From positions 1 to 36,177 of the forward strand of contig MCFE01000787.1 in NCBI GenBank assembly GCA_002104905.1: a stretch of 36,177 nt of DNA, given 5' to 3'. Numbering within the stretch: the stretch's first letter is position 1; each line of letters starts with the position of its first letter. This DNA comes from Basidiobolus meristosporus CBS 931.73 (lineage: Eukaryota > Basidiobolomycota > Basidiobolomycetes > Basidiobolales > Basidiobolaceae). The notes beneath the pieces were generated by a model. The model made no database searches. It saw only the letters and a program-made list of their open reading frames with translations, and was not told where the DNA came from. Positions 10,928 through 21,589 of the stretch are shown piece after piece. The translations under genes were made by a program, and so were the position numbers.

Positions 10928-12347
10928 GCCCTCTGGTCAGGACAGTCAAAGTGTGGAAGAAGAAGCGTCAACATGATGCTTCTAGAGAGGAGACAAAGGA
11001 ACCAGTAGTAAAGGTTCTGTCAAAAGGAAAGAATGCGGAATTAAGTGAAGAAGTACGGAATGAGCCTTGGGAAGAAGTGTTTAAACAAACAAAGAACGCT
11101 AGCACGTCTTTCCATGGCCTATTCCCCATAATGAAGGTACTAGGGCAAACCAAGGCAACCCTCCCAATAACCAATTTACTAGGACTTGCCCTGGCTCTAG
11201 TTAAGGAACTGATAGAGGTATTGAAGGAGATAACAACCCTTCATGTTTACCAAATGGTCCTGCAAAGACCAAATAAAGGTACATATGTAAAGGTACATAT
11301 AGAGAATAAGGAGATTCTTGCCCTTATCAACACAGGATCCTCTACGTTGATCATGTCAGAGTCATTAGCAAAACATCTTAAATTAGACATAGTCCCCAAC
11401 AACACCATTTGAGTATGGCTAGCAAATGACTAACTGGACACAACGGTAGGCATGGTGCCTAATTGTCCCATCCGGCTAGGCAACTTGATAATACACCAAG
11501 ATGTTGTGGTTCTTCCCATTGCTGCCAACAACTTACTCATTGGCAAGAGTTGGTTTATCCAACATAAGATGGATATACTTTACAGTGCATCTGAACTCAG
11601 GTGGGATACCAAGAGTATCCCACTGATTCATATCACCAATGAGAGCAAGGTGCATAGCAACAGTGTGACAATCAAAGAGGTGAAACCATTGCAGTCTCCA
11701 ATCATCACACAAAAGGTGATAAAAATACCACCTGCCAGTGTGACAGTGATCTCATTAGAGACACTAATAGCTTATTGGACAAGCGGAAGAATGATAACCG
11801 CAGCAAAGGCATCCAAGCAACTGGAAGGAATCTTGATCCCTAAAGTATGGATACCACCAAAATTTGAAATGCAAAGTCTGAAGTGCTTAGTGGTCAACAA
11901 TGGGCAACACACAGTGACATTGCCTAGAGGAGTACCATTGTAAAACCTAGAGGAAGTTGATGGAAACAACCAAGGACCACCTGCAAACAAGGAACCAGAA
12001 GAAGAACTCCCCAAACTAGATGTGGACCCCAGTCCACTGTCTGCATTACAAGACAAGTTCCCAGAAGGAATACGCCCGCTTGCCCAAGTATTCTCTAAGA
12101 ACCAAGTAATTGGTCATATACCTGGGGTATATCACCAAATCCACCTCACCAACAAATACCCCATCAAGCAATAAGCATATAGGAACTCAAAAATTGACAC
12201 GGACTACATCAAAGAGACAATTGAAACTTTATTGAAAGGCGACATCATTACAGAGAGCCAGTCTCCGTGGGCCTCCCCTGTAGTGATAGTCCCAAAGAAA
12301 GACAGAAAGCAACGCTTTTGCATCAACTACCAAAAATTGAATGCCGT
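10894..12347 (+). pseudogene. pol: pol of Gypsy-1, N-terminal part: protease and start of reverse transcriptase
   Basis: The protease segment contains ILALINTGSSTLIMS. The usual catalytic motif is D(T/S)G, so the aspartate is replaced by Asn (AAC at 11329-11331). LIGKSWF and a linker follow, then the reverse transcriptase start: DTDYIKETIETLLKGDIITE, SPWASPVVIVPKKD and RFCINYQKLNAV (about 12190-12347). In-frame stops occur at about 11410 and 11941 and near 12172. The coding sequence is interrupted at 12347 by a solo-LTR-like insertion and resumes at 13152. Confidence 0.8.
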
Positions 12348-13151
12348 TGTGGTAGGGTAAACATACCTCCCACAGGCAAGTTTATTCATATAGTCATTAT
12401 GATATACTTATCCATATTTTATCTTATCAGTATTATCCCATTCTTCTTTTGCCCATATTATCAGTATTATCCCCATATGATGTTTACCCTGATTAGTTAT
12501 TAGCATTAGTTATCCCAGATGTTATTCAGCTTTGTGATCAGTAGATGTATCTATATAAGGCAAGTACCCGTGTCAGTACCCGTGACACATGACCTAGGTC
12601 TGTGTTACCATCTCTACCATTTCAATACCATATATGGTATTTCTATGTTGCACAGGTTTCAGACTACTGATTCCTGATTGGTTGAGAGTGCTGTGCCTTT
12701 TAGAACCTTCCAGGACATTCTTGGCATATTTTTAGCTCATAGTGATGTCATCAAGAATTCCACTGATACCTAGAATCTTCTAGAACCTTGTCATTAGTAA
12801 TCACTTGGCAATCAGGAAAAGTATTTAAGGGAAAGCAATCCCTCATCAATAAATCATCCCTTCTATCAGTAACACTTCTACCTTATTGATTAGCAGTTGA
12901 TCACTGCACCTGCCTTCAACAGTACATCTCAGACCTGCCATCAAGGAGCTTTTCAGGGTAGTGCACAAGACACACAGAGGCCTTTGAAGACACTTGGAGC
13001 ACCTAGGAAGCTAGAGAAGCAGGAGCTTTTACCATAGTGACATATTGACAAAGACACCAGCAGTTTAGATACAGAGGTTATTGCACCCATCAGACACCTC
13101 ACACACCTTGAGTTGTGTAGCTTCTCCCAGGAGTACCTCTACACCACCACA
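12348..13151 (+). mobile_element. Solo-LTR-like insertion (804 bp) inside Gypsy-1 reverse transcriptase
   Basis: The insert begins TGTGGTAGGG and ends ACCACCACA, so it starts TG, ends CA and has 6-bp inverted tips. CCGT flanks it (12344-12347 and 13152-13155). Removing it and one CCGT restores an unbroken reverse transcriptase reading, LNAVTRKNVYPLL. Inside are a TATA-like CTATATAAGG (about 12551) and CAATAAATC (about 12848), as in an LTR. I see no coding region, so a solo LTR left by recombination is the simplest reading. Strand is taken from the TATA and poly(A) order. Confidence 0.7.
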
Positions 13152-15477
13152 CCGTCACCCGGAAGAATGTGTATCCACTACTGCAAATAGGCAACCTGTT
13201 GGACAGATTAATTGGAGCTAAATATTTTAGCTCTCTTGACTTAATCTCCGGGTATTGGCAAGTAGAAGTAGCCCCAGAAGATCAACCTAAAACCGCTTTT
13301 ATAACATTATTTGGATTATACAAATGGAACTGACTACCCTTTGGCTTGTGCAATGCCTCCACTCTGTTCCAAAGGATGATCAACAAGGTGCTAGGAAATC
13401 TACAATAGGAATGCGCTCTTGTGTATCTGGACAACATCACAATATATTCCCCCAATGTAGAAGAACATATACACAACGTGCAACATATCCTAACAGCCCT
13501 CCTCAAGAACCAACTCAAGCTACATCCAAAAGAAGTGCCATTTCCTGTATACAAAATTGTTGTTCCTGGGCCACAAGATCTTGCAGATGGAATATACCCA
13601 TCTACTTCACTCCTGAAAGCTGATCAAGATACACCCGCACTAAAGGATATTAATGCAGTGTTGGGATTCCTAAGATTAGCCAGCTACTATTGCGACTTTG
13701 TCAAAAACTTTGTAATGATAGCAGCTCCCCTATACAAATTGACGCAAAAAGGCCAGTGTTTTGTATGGTTGGAGCCTCAAAAGAGAGCATTCAATCAGCT
13801 GAAACATTCCCTGATGTCACCGCCAGTGTTATGTTTTCCCAATTGGGATGTGAGATTTTTTATTAACTGTGATGGAGGTCTCACTGGTATAGGCGCCATA
13901 CTGGGACAATACCACCAACCTGGCAAATTCCACCCAATTGGTTACGTGAGCCGTTTGTTAAACAAACATAAACGTCACTACCCTGTTACCAAGATAGAAT
14001 GTCTTGCTATTGTTTATTCAATTAAACAATTCCACACATACATACATGGTTGCTGATTCACAATAGTAATGGACCACAGCGCACTGGTCTGGCTGATGAA
14101 AACTAAAGACTTTACTGGTCAACTAGCATGTTGGGCCCTCTAACTACAAGAATACAACTTTGAAATAATTCATTGCGCTGGCAAGAAACACCAAGATGCA
14201 GACTTCCTCAGTTGCTATCCCATTTGCCAAGTACATGTCAGCAATGACTACAAAGACGTAATCTGCTTTAAATGAAGAGGGAAGTATCCCAAACATGTTG
14301 TTGCAAACAAGCAGAAGAGAGACTTTTGAAAGAAATGGTGTCAGTACAAAGTATAAAAAAACCAATTATGGTTCTTCCAAGGACAGTTCAGAGTTGAGGT
14401 ACCCCAAATAACTGCCCGCAAAGAAATCATACAAGAAAGACATATGTTATTAGGACACGCTAACCCTCTAACAACATACAAGATGCAAAGAAAGACATTT
14501 TATTGGAAAAAAATGATAACTGACGTTGTGAATACACTACAAAGATGCTCCACCTGCAAAAAGTTTAACCAAAGTCAAAAGATAGGGATAACCGCACCAA
14601 TACTGCTTGACCTACCCTTCTATTGGGTAGGGATTTACTTTGTTGGGCCCTTTATGAAAACAAAGAAAGGAGAACAATACATAATAATTGCTACCAATCA
14701 TTTCTCAAAGTGGGTAGAAGCCCAAGCCGTCCAAAATAAAGACCAGAAGACAACCGCCCAATTCATTCTTGAACACCTCATCTGCCGGCACAAATATCCT
14801 CAGATACTCCTGTCCAATAATGGTGGCTCCTTCCTGAATGACACTGTGGCCCACATGTGCAAAATGATGGGCATGAAACAGGTCTTCACAGCCACGTATC
14901 ACCCCCAGACCAACAGATTAATGGAGAGGATGAACCAGATGTGTTGCCGCATACTAGAGAAGCTCCACTGAGAACTACCCCAATCATGGGCCAAGCTACT
15001 CCCACTAACACTCCTGGCAATGCATACAATACCAAATAAAAAACAGGTTTCTCCCCGTACAGAGTTCTGTGCAGACAAAGGCCCAAGTGGTGTGAAGAAA
15101 CTGGATTGACAATGGAAGGTGTCCCCTTGACAACACATAACAACTATGTAGAAAGGTTGATACACCATATTGCCCACCTGTACATAAAAGTATTCAAAAA
15201 TGTTGACAAGCACCTTCCCCCTCCACCCAAAAATGAGAAACTAATGGGACAAAAGTGGAAACCAGGCAATAAAGTGTGGTACAATCAAACCGTTGCAGGC
15301 CTCAAGTTTTGCCCACAATTTACACCCTGATGAATTGGCCCTTGCACCGTCATTAGTTTGGACCACGGGCCAAAGTACACCATTACCCTGAACAACAAGA
15401 CAATCAGCAACGTAGGGCCAGCCCATCTGAAACCGTTTCATGATGATCCACCAATCATCACTGAAATCAAAGTGTGA
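13152..15477 (+). pseudogene. pol: pol of Gypsy-1, C-terminal part: reverse transcriptase, RNase H, integrase
   Basis: The reverse transcriptase resumes NVYPLL and FSSLDLISGYWQVEV, then LPFGLCNAS. The polymerase box reads YLDN, where YLDD is usual (Asn codon 13433-13435). The RNase H region has FINCDGG and ends with HQDADFLSCYP near 14215. The integrase has an HHCC finger (HANPLTTY ... CSTC, about 14455-14560). Its first core Asp is replaced in GIYFVGP (Tyr codon 14636-14638) and its second in LSNNGGSF (Asn codon 14816-14818). A Trp-Gly-Pro segment near 15330 resembles the SH3-like C-terminal domain. The frame ends at TGA 15475. The loss of active-site acids shows that it cannot work. Confidence 0.85.
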
Positions 15478-15582
15478 TTAAACAATTATCAGGACAAGGA
15501 TAGAGGAAGACACGGGATACATACAAAGTTCATTGGGGGAGATTTTAGTTGATATAGGCACAAATGATATGCACAAGGAAGT

Positions 15583-16776
15583 TTGCCCAAAGGGGAGAAC
15601 AAAAGAATGCATATGGAAAGCACCAAAGGAAACAGTTCACCCAAAACTGGCAATACCCCTCCCACCAGCAAGAACCAAGATGATATTGACAATGAAACCA
15701 ACCTGCAAGTGTTGAGAGATATGGTACAAGCATTACGTGCAACAAGAGCCACCTATGAAGAGTTGTTTGCTGGAGCAGTCATGTTGATACAAGACACAAT
15801 CAGAGAGGGATGAGACAAGTTACCCACGCCAATACAAAGCATGCAGATACTACCCAAGAAGACTGTGTACCACCTAAGAGGAGGTTCCTTAATCATTAAG
15901 GAGAAGGACGCCGCACTGATTCCTGTATCCATACTGGACACAGTCAGACAGAAGACACAAGGAATCAACTGTTGCACCCTCACAAGACCTTGAGAGCCCC
16001 CCTGTTTTGTTGCATACTTGCCATTGATAGGTACCACGGTTGTTGAGGTATATGCAGACCTGGTACAAGCCGCAAGAGCACCAGAAGTAGAACTCCCAAT
16101 CGAAGGACTCCTCCAAGAAATTTGTGAACATCTCAAACCGCATTTCCAAGAAGGAACCATCTTAGAGAAGATATGCAAACCGATTAAATACACCGGCCAG
16201 TTAACCCATGCAATCCACCAAGTTGCTGTGTTACAACTATTACAGTGGTTTACCATAGGATAACTCAGGAACCAGTACAAAGTTCAACTCCAAGAAGCCA
16301 AAGAAACCGCTGCGGACTCTGTAGAAACCATGAGGCAAGTACAAAAGCGCCTTGATTGCGCCACAGTTTCTACAGAAGAACTACAATACGTCCTGGAAGA
16401 AGCAAAAACTTGTTACCAACAACAGGTGACTGCCAACCAAGTGTACGCCCTCTTCAAAAGGTCCCCTGCCATCATATTGAACACAAAAAGGACAAGCCCC
16501 AACAACGTTTGCAAGATAAAGAAGCAAGACTTTATTGCACTATTTCACCTTTTCTTGTTCTCCAACCCTCCCAAGGAACTTACCCAGAACCCTATGGTTT
16601 GCCAACTATTTGGCTCTGTGGAAAACATCCCTCAAGCAACACAAGCCGCACCCCACTCTGCCGCCAAATGGTATCAGGTATTTGCCCATGGCCCCCTTGC
16701 AAGTGACAACCAGCAATGGTACTATGGTGACTCCCCATGCTCTGTGAATGAAATCTACCCTGGAGAAGCAAATTAG
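15583..16776 (+). pseudogene. Extra ORF of Gypsy-1 between integrase and 3' LTR, unknown function
   Basis: A single reading frame of 397 codons runs from ATG 15583 to TAG 16774, broken only by stops at about 15811, 15991 and 16261. Two of these stops are TGA, as expected from CGA. It begins about 105 bases after the end of pol, in the position where envelope genes sit in some retroelements. The predicted product is mostly hydrophilic. A middle part (KVQLQEAKETAADSVETMRQ, then LQYVLEEAKTCYQQQ) has heptad-like spacing and may form a coiled coil. I see no signal peptide or membrane segment, so it is not an obvious envelope protein, and I recognise no domain. Confidence 0.55.
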
Positions 16777-16821
16777 TCAAAAGAACTTGGAGGACAAAGC
16801 TCCCTCTTAACCCCCAGGATA

Positions 16822-17191
16822 TGTGAGTACTAAATGCAGTACCCACTCTTTGCCCAAGAGTTCTCCCCAGAGTCCTACCCAAAGTCCCCCAGTATCCTCC
16901 CTATGATTCCCCCACGCGCCCTCACTCCTATCCCTACCTTTATCTAGTTAGAACACTTACCATAACAGGAAGGTGTTCACACCCCTATTTTGTAACACAT
17001 TGACTATTATCTACGCCCCCCCCAAGTGATATATATATGTACCCAATTGAACCAAGACAAGGGGATTGGACAAAATAAACACAAGTCTTTATTACCTTGC
17101 TACCTTCTATTGGAAGCTACTCTGAACCAAGTGGTACTGACTTGACCTACAAGCTCTCCCACTCACCAAGTACAGTCAGTAATAACCCACA
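16822..17191 (+). repeat. 3' LTR of Gypsy-1
   Basis: It starts TGTGAGTACTAAATG and ends AGTAATAACCCACA, matching 9646-10014 with about 15 substitutions and one extra C. AACAG follows (17192-17196). No clean polypurine tract touches the LTR. The nearest purine-rich run is about 16779-16800. Confidence 0.9.
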
Positions 17192-18635
17192 AACAGTGCC
17201 CAAAGATAGAGCCCACAGAGAAACCTATCACAGCAGGGGAGGGAGACAATGTGGTGTTTGTACCAAAGCCTAAAAATCAAAAGACATATCTAAAATACAA
17301 GAGGCCATCAGAAGTCTAGCAAACCATCATCTTAAGGCCAGCATACCATGGGACCATCAGGAACTCAAGGCCAAGCAGAATGCACTTGACTTGTTCCATG
17401 AGCATTATCCTGGATTCAAACAGGCAAACATAATTTAGGCCAGCATTGGTATGCTAAGAAAGTATCTTAAGAATAGCAGAAACTATCAAAGGCAGAAGAA
17501 CAAGTGTGCCATGGCCAAAAACCAGCAGCTTCCTCAGGAGTCTGTTACAAGCAGGGCCAAAAGCTCTAGAAAAGCATCAAAGAGACATCAGGCAGCTGGA
17601 AGAGTGCCAATTAGGGACAAGCAGGCAGATATGGATACACCAGCATAACATTAACAGGGAAAAAGTGTAGTATCACTCAAGAAGCACTCATTCAAAGTAG
17701 CAGTGAAGGACCTGGCAGTGATAAGAATCAGCTGCTTTTGCAGGAGCCCATCACAACTACAGTTGAGAGCTCAAAACAAGCGGAAAAGATATGTCAGGTT
17801 GCAAGAAGAGAGCCAGCATGGGACAAGCAGGCCAAAACAGATGCATCAGATCAGAATTTATCCAGGAGAAAACATAGTTCTTTACAAGAAGCACTCAGAC
17901 AAAGTAGCAGTGAAAGACCTGGCAGTGATAAATGAAAAGTCAAAGGGGAAAATGTCCACCCAAGCCTGAGACAAGGAGGCATGCAAAAAAAACTGCAGTT
18001 CTTGCCAATTAACATTGCAAGCCAGGAAAAGACTGAATCCCATCATAGCCAAGAAGAATTACCAACAAGAAAACAGCTGTTTTCACAAGAGTTGGAAGTG
18101 TAGCCAGTTGAGCTACACTCCAGCAAGGTAGATGAGTTTGCTGGAAAAGGTCAATTCATCTACCACAGCCTCCATTGTTGACAGAGTGGAGATCCCATAG
18201 ACAGACAAGGCTACAATGTTAAGAGCTCAAAAAACTATCACACTGCCTTAAGTGGAATTTTAGAATATTAATAGGTACACCAGGAGGTTGCAGCACCTCT
18301 TCAATAGCAGTGCTCAAGAATATACACTTGAATATTGCAAGGCTTTATTGCAAGGATTTATTACAAAGACTGGAGATGAGGTGCTAGACCTTGCAGTGCC
18401 AGCTGAAGACCAGGACATGTGGGCACCAGTGAATGTACTGTGGCATAAAGTTGTTGGGTTCCTGCCAAAGTTGTGGAACTAGAGCGTTACAGCAGAAATA
18501 CTTATTGAGTGGTGGATTTTAATGTAGTTACTTGTTGAGTGTGGGGCTGGGCTTAAAGCTAGCTTAGGGTATAGAGACTTTTATAGGTCCATACAACTGG
18601 CAATTGAAGTACAACTGAAGTTTCAATGGAAATAA
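17192..18635 (+). pseudogene. ORF2 of copy B, 3' part
   Basis: This continues the gene split at 9645. In this copy the frame around EKPITAGEGDNVVF is continuous, showing that the apparent frame change at the same place in copy C is a lost base and not a programmed shift. Both ~70-residue basic repeats (about 17511-17930) and the C-terminal block (AEDQDMWAPVNVLWHKVVGF, about 18400) are visible. Stops at 17436 (TGG to TAG), 17646 (CAA to TAA), 18101 and 18480 (CAG to TAG) are not in copies A or C. The ancestral stop is TAA 18633. Confidence 0.6.
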
Positions 18636-18946
18636 ATTAATTTGTACACATGAAAAGTAAGAGAAACAGTTGTGTCAGGAAGTAAGGAGTGCAAAAAAGA
18701 GGCAATAGCCAATCAATTCACACAAATGTAGGAGGCCATAGAGTGTCTAGGATCAAAAAGTGAGCAAATTGGCAGGGAACCAATCAAAAGCCACCTGTAC
18801 ATTGCTGTGATGAAAAATTTTGACTAAGTTTTTTGTGAAATTTGGGGTGCAATTATTTTTCAACAGTCCCTGGACAGTGTCCTGCCAAGATCAGTACATC
18901 TTAGTCATGGGACTTAAACTTTGTGATGGCCTTTTGACAGGATCAT

Positions 18947-18966
18947 CTCAATAATTTTTCATAGGG
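18947..18966 (-). repeat. Right terminal inverted repeat of transposon B
   Basis: Reverse complement CCCTATGAAAAATTATTGAG matches 141-160. TCC follows at 18967-18969 and is identical to 138-140. Minus-strand Gypsy reverse transcriptase begins directly outside. Confidence 0.78.
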
Positions 18967-20317
18967 TCCTATAACTGATCTATTTGTCTCTTTATCTCTT
19001 CCAACTTCAATAGACTCATTCTGGAAGGTGGCTTGCTCACTGGAGGGCTGCTTCATATGTCAATGGCATGATCCACATGTCTGACTGGTGGTAGGCTGAC
19101 AGGTTCATGTGGAAACACATCTGAATATTCCTTCAAAAGAATCTGGACCTCCTGGGGCCCTGGAGTAGAGGAATTCACCAGTAATACTGCCATGAGGGAC
19201 ATCTGGGTACCTTTTCCAGGTGTCTTACGGAACTGTGTCTTGCTATGTTCACTTGTTTCACAGACACTGGAATTTACGAAGTTGAGATCCAGTCTGGCAG
19301 GTAATAGCTTATAGGTCTTGTTGTCCTTCTGGATCTGAGTAGCATGGATTCTCCAGCTGATGGATGGATTACAGGAAAATAGCCAGGTTCTCATAAGTAC
19401 AAGGTCAAACTTGCAGTTCCCATATATAATGGCCTGTTGGTCTTCTTCATAATCATAGATCTTCATTCTTGCGGGCTGAGTAATTGGTTGATTATGTGTG
19501 AGTTCCTGACAGCTGTTGAGACTGTAGTTGATGTGGTGGGTTCCATGTTAATTCTAGCTTTCAAGGCAAATTGCTCTGACATGTACTCATATGATGATCC
19601 TGAGTCAATCATGATCTTGGCAGGTACTCTGTTACAACATGTGTGCAATGTTTGGGGCTGTCTGGACAACTTGGGGAATTTTCATGTTCTGGGTACCTGG
19701 TATTTTGGTGAAAATATTCCAAGTAAATCCCAACAAGGAATTTGGTCAGTATTCTCTAGGATATGAAGGTAATGATCTAAGTGACTAAGTTAGGTGAATA
19801 TTTGGGTCAAAATACAAATTCTTACAACATGCTTACTCCATTCAGGTATAGCAGCTTCCCTGAGTTTGAGGTCAGCTGGCATAGGTATTGTTCTGTCATA
19901 TGGGAGGTTAGCTCTGAAGCTTCTTCAAGTTCATTCTTCATGTTAATGTGCTCAAGGGCTTTGACACAGTTGATGATTCTTGATGACTGATGTTCATTTC
20001 TTCTCTGCAGGCAGTACTCTGCAATATGTCCCTGCTGGTGGCAAATAAAGCAATGTCCTTTCTCCTTACCTTCTTCTGAGGTGGGATTCTTCTGCACAGC
20101 ATCTATTTCCATTAGCACTGCTTCTGAATGTCTTCTTTCATAGTGATTATAGCTTCTCTGATCAGTCATTGTAGGCTTCCCAACTCCAAGAATAGCTGAT
20201 TTATAGTCAGTGGCTGTCTTGATGGCTCTTCAATAGTCTGAGGTTTTCAGTAAATCATTTCCTTGAGAGTTCTATTTTTCAGCACATCAATAAAGTATTC
20301 AACTTGATGCAGGGGGT
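18967..20317 (-). pseudogene. Gypsy-2 fragment: gag end, protease and start of reverse transcriptase
   Basis: Read downward, the gag end includes KPTMTDQRSYNHYERRHSEA and the knuckle CFICHQQGHIAEYC (20011-20052), an exact CX2CX4HX4C. The protease follows with AKIMIDSGSSYEYMS; here the Asp (codon 19604-19606) is kept. Then comes VLLVNSSTPGPQEVQILLKE and a reverse transcriptase start with PPVRHVDHAIDI and LEEIKRQIDQL, running into transposon B at 18966. The gene resumes at 140. A ~190-bp repeat (19637-19829) separates gag from protease. The 5' end is lost at 20317, where transposon-like sequence begins. Confidence 0.8.
19637..19829 (+). repeat. ~190-bp interspersed repeat, copy 1 (at the Gypsy-2 gag/protease junction)
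   Basis: It runs from ACATGTGTGCAATG to TTCTTACAACA and matches 28549-28740 over its full length with similar size. TTACAACAT occurs at both edges (19632-19640 and 19822-19830), like a 9-bp target duplication. On the minus strand it could also be read as an in-frame GTAAGC...ACAG intron (19836 down to 19658), so an intron-like origin is not excluded. No coding content is seen. Confidence 0.5.
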
Positions 20318-20865
20318 CCAGTCATGGCATCCACAATGGACATGAAGGTAATATTCATTCTAAAATTGAGTAAGGAGAGTACTTGAACTTGACTATTTCT
20401 TCCTATCTGCCTCTACATCTGCTCCACAGAGTGTTCCCAAAATTTGAGACAAGGTCCATTACTCTTCACTCTTCAAGTAAGAGGTACTAGAGAATAGATA
20501 TAACAGCAGTTAAGACCAATTAGCTCTGCTATGTGCTTGGAGCACTGATGATTAAATTCTGTTACAAGCTCTGGACATCAAAGCTGTAGATGCATTGAAT
20601 TAGCAATGGTAATCTGCCTCCAGATAAATGATTCCACAATATCAACCAATGATCCCCAATGTATCATAGGGGAAAACATCTTTAGATGGCAACTTCTACA
20701 AATAAGCATGCAATGCATATAATCCTTGTATTGGTGTTGACAGATATGCTTTTAGAGATTGATCAGAGTTGGTGAGAAGTAAATTGGATTATAGGAGCAA
20801 TGAAACATCATGTTAGCTTTGATATTGCTCTTGCATCTCAATAGAGGCAAATAGATTGAAAAATC
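20318..20865 (-). repeat. Transposase (ORF1) fragment D of the Tnp2-like family
   Basis: From about 20318 to 20760 the sequence matches copy B from about 1170 to 1640 (the block encoding the C-terminal FPMERMCG region) in the same orientation. The remaining ~100 bp before 20866 are not recognised. Left of it is Gypsy-2 gag, and right of it the left terminus of copy C. It is either a separate fragment or a displaced part of copy C, which lacks part of this segment. Confidence 0.5.
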
Positions 20866-21589
20866 CCCTATCAAAAGCAATTTGGTACTGCAGGTAGATC
20901 CAATTTGGATCAGCTGTCAGGATCCCGCTAAGAGTTAGTCATAACAACAGCAGCTTGAAACTACTGACTCTCCTCACAGTCTTATGATGGGATTGTGATG
21001 GCATTTTGATGATTTGACTGCCAAATAAAGTAAAAAACATAATGGTGTTTTGGAAGACTTTGGGCAAGAATTGCCAATTATATCAATTTCTTAATGCACT
21101 CTACATTTACTTGAGCAGATCTAACTGGTCTATACATCTAATTGCTGTATATTGTAAGAAATGTGATGGTATTCTGATGGCCTCATTGCAAACCCCTGCT
21201 GGTATTACAATGGCAGTACAGCAATCTATAATTGGTTTGTGTAATGCTACTCTACCAAGTTACCAAGTTGTATTTTCTTTTTCTACTTCCCCTTGCACTA
21301 TTCACATATTCAACTCTACAATTACCACTGTTTATTCTCTTACCCACTACTGCCTTGGGCTTTCCACATAGAGTTCAAATCAAGAAAAACAATGGCCCCC
21401 TGCTTATTGAACTCTACATACATTCACATCTGCTGTAACTGACACACTTCTGTCATATCAACTTTATGAGTTTCTCAGTGTGAAACTTGTAAGGTAGCCT
21501 TATACCTTTTATTGCTAGTAGAATAAACATCTAGCAAACATTTGCTTGGTTGCTGCCACTTTTGCAACAAACACCTCTTGAATAACTTC
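20866..21589 (-). pseudogene. ORF1 of copy C, 3' end and downstream region
   Basis: This aligns with copy B 141-857 in the same orientation. It includes the antisense-readable stretch at 21042-21371 (parallel to 476-688 in B) and the terminal repeat at 20866. It encodes only the decayed C-terminal tail of the transposase plus the subterminal region. It ends where the LTR of Gypsy-3 begins. Confidence 0.5.

Larger units (their letters stand above)
9646..17191 (+). mobile_element. Gypsy-1: near full-length Ty3/Gypsy LTR retrotransposon, inactive
   Basis: Two direct LTRs (369 and 370 bp) beginning TG and ending CA bound the element, and AACAG flanks it (9641-9645 and 17192-17196). The internal order is primer-binding site, gag with CCHC knuckle, protease, reverse transcriptase, RNase H, integrase, then an extra ORF before the 3' LTR. 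Integrase after RNase H is the Gypsy order. By hand the LTRs differ at about 15 positions plus one indel, roughly 4%, so the insertion is not recent. An 804-bp solo-LTR-like insertion interrupts the reverse transcriptase, and stops and shifts occur throughout. Confidence 0.9.
141..18966. mobile_element. DNA transposon copy B (Tnp2/EnSpm-like), nested host of A and Gypsy-1
   Basis: The ends are imperfect inverted repeats: the left reads CCCTTTGAAAAATAATTTGG and the right, reverse-complemented, reads CCCTATGAAAAATTATTGAG. Both are flanked by TCC (138-140 and 18967-18969), a 3-bp target duplication. Removing A (3215-9018) and Gypsy-1 (9646-17191) with their duplications leaves about 5.5 kb holding a minus-strand ORF1 and a plus-strand ORF2 that diverge from a shared intergenic region. 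B sits inside a Gypsy reverse transcriptase gene, whose reading resumes on the far side. It is non-autonomous: ORF1 has lost about 300 bp including the first catalytic Asp, and ORF2 carries several stop codons. Confidence 0.8.

Noticed and set aside
19658-19829. Solo LTR for the ~190-bp repeat (TGTCTGG...TACAACA)
   Set aside because: TG/CA tips exist in copy 1 but not copy 2, no 4-6 bp duplication flanks them, and homology extends past these tips in both copies.
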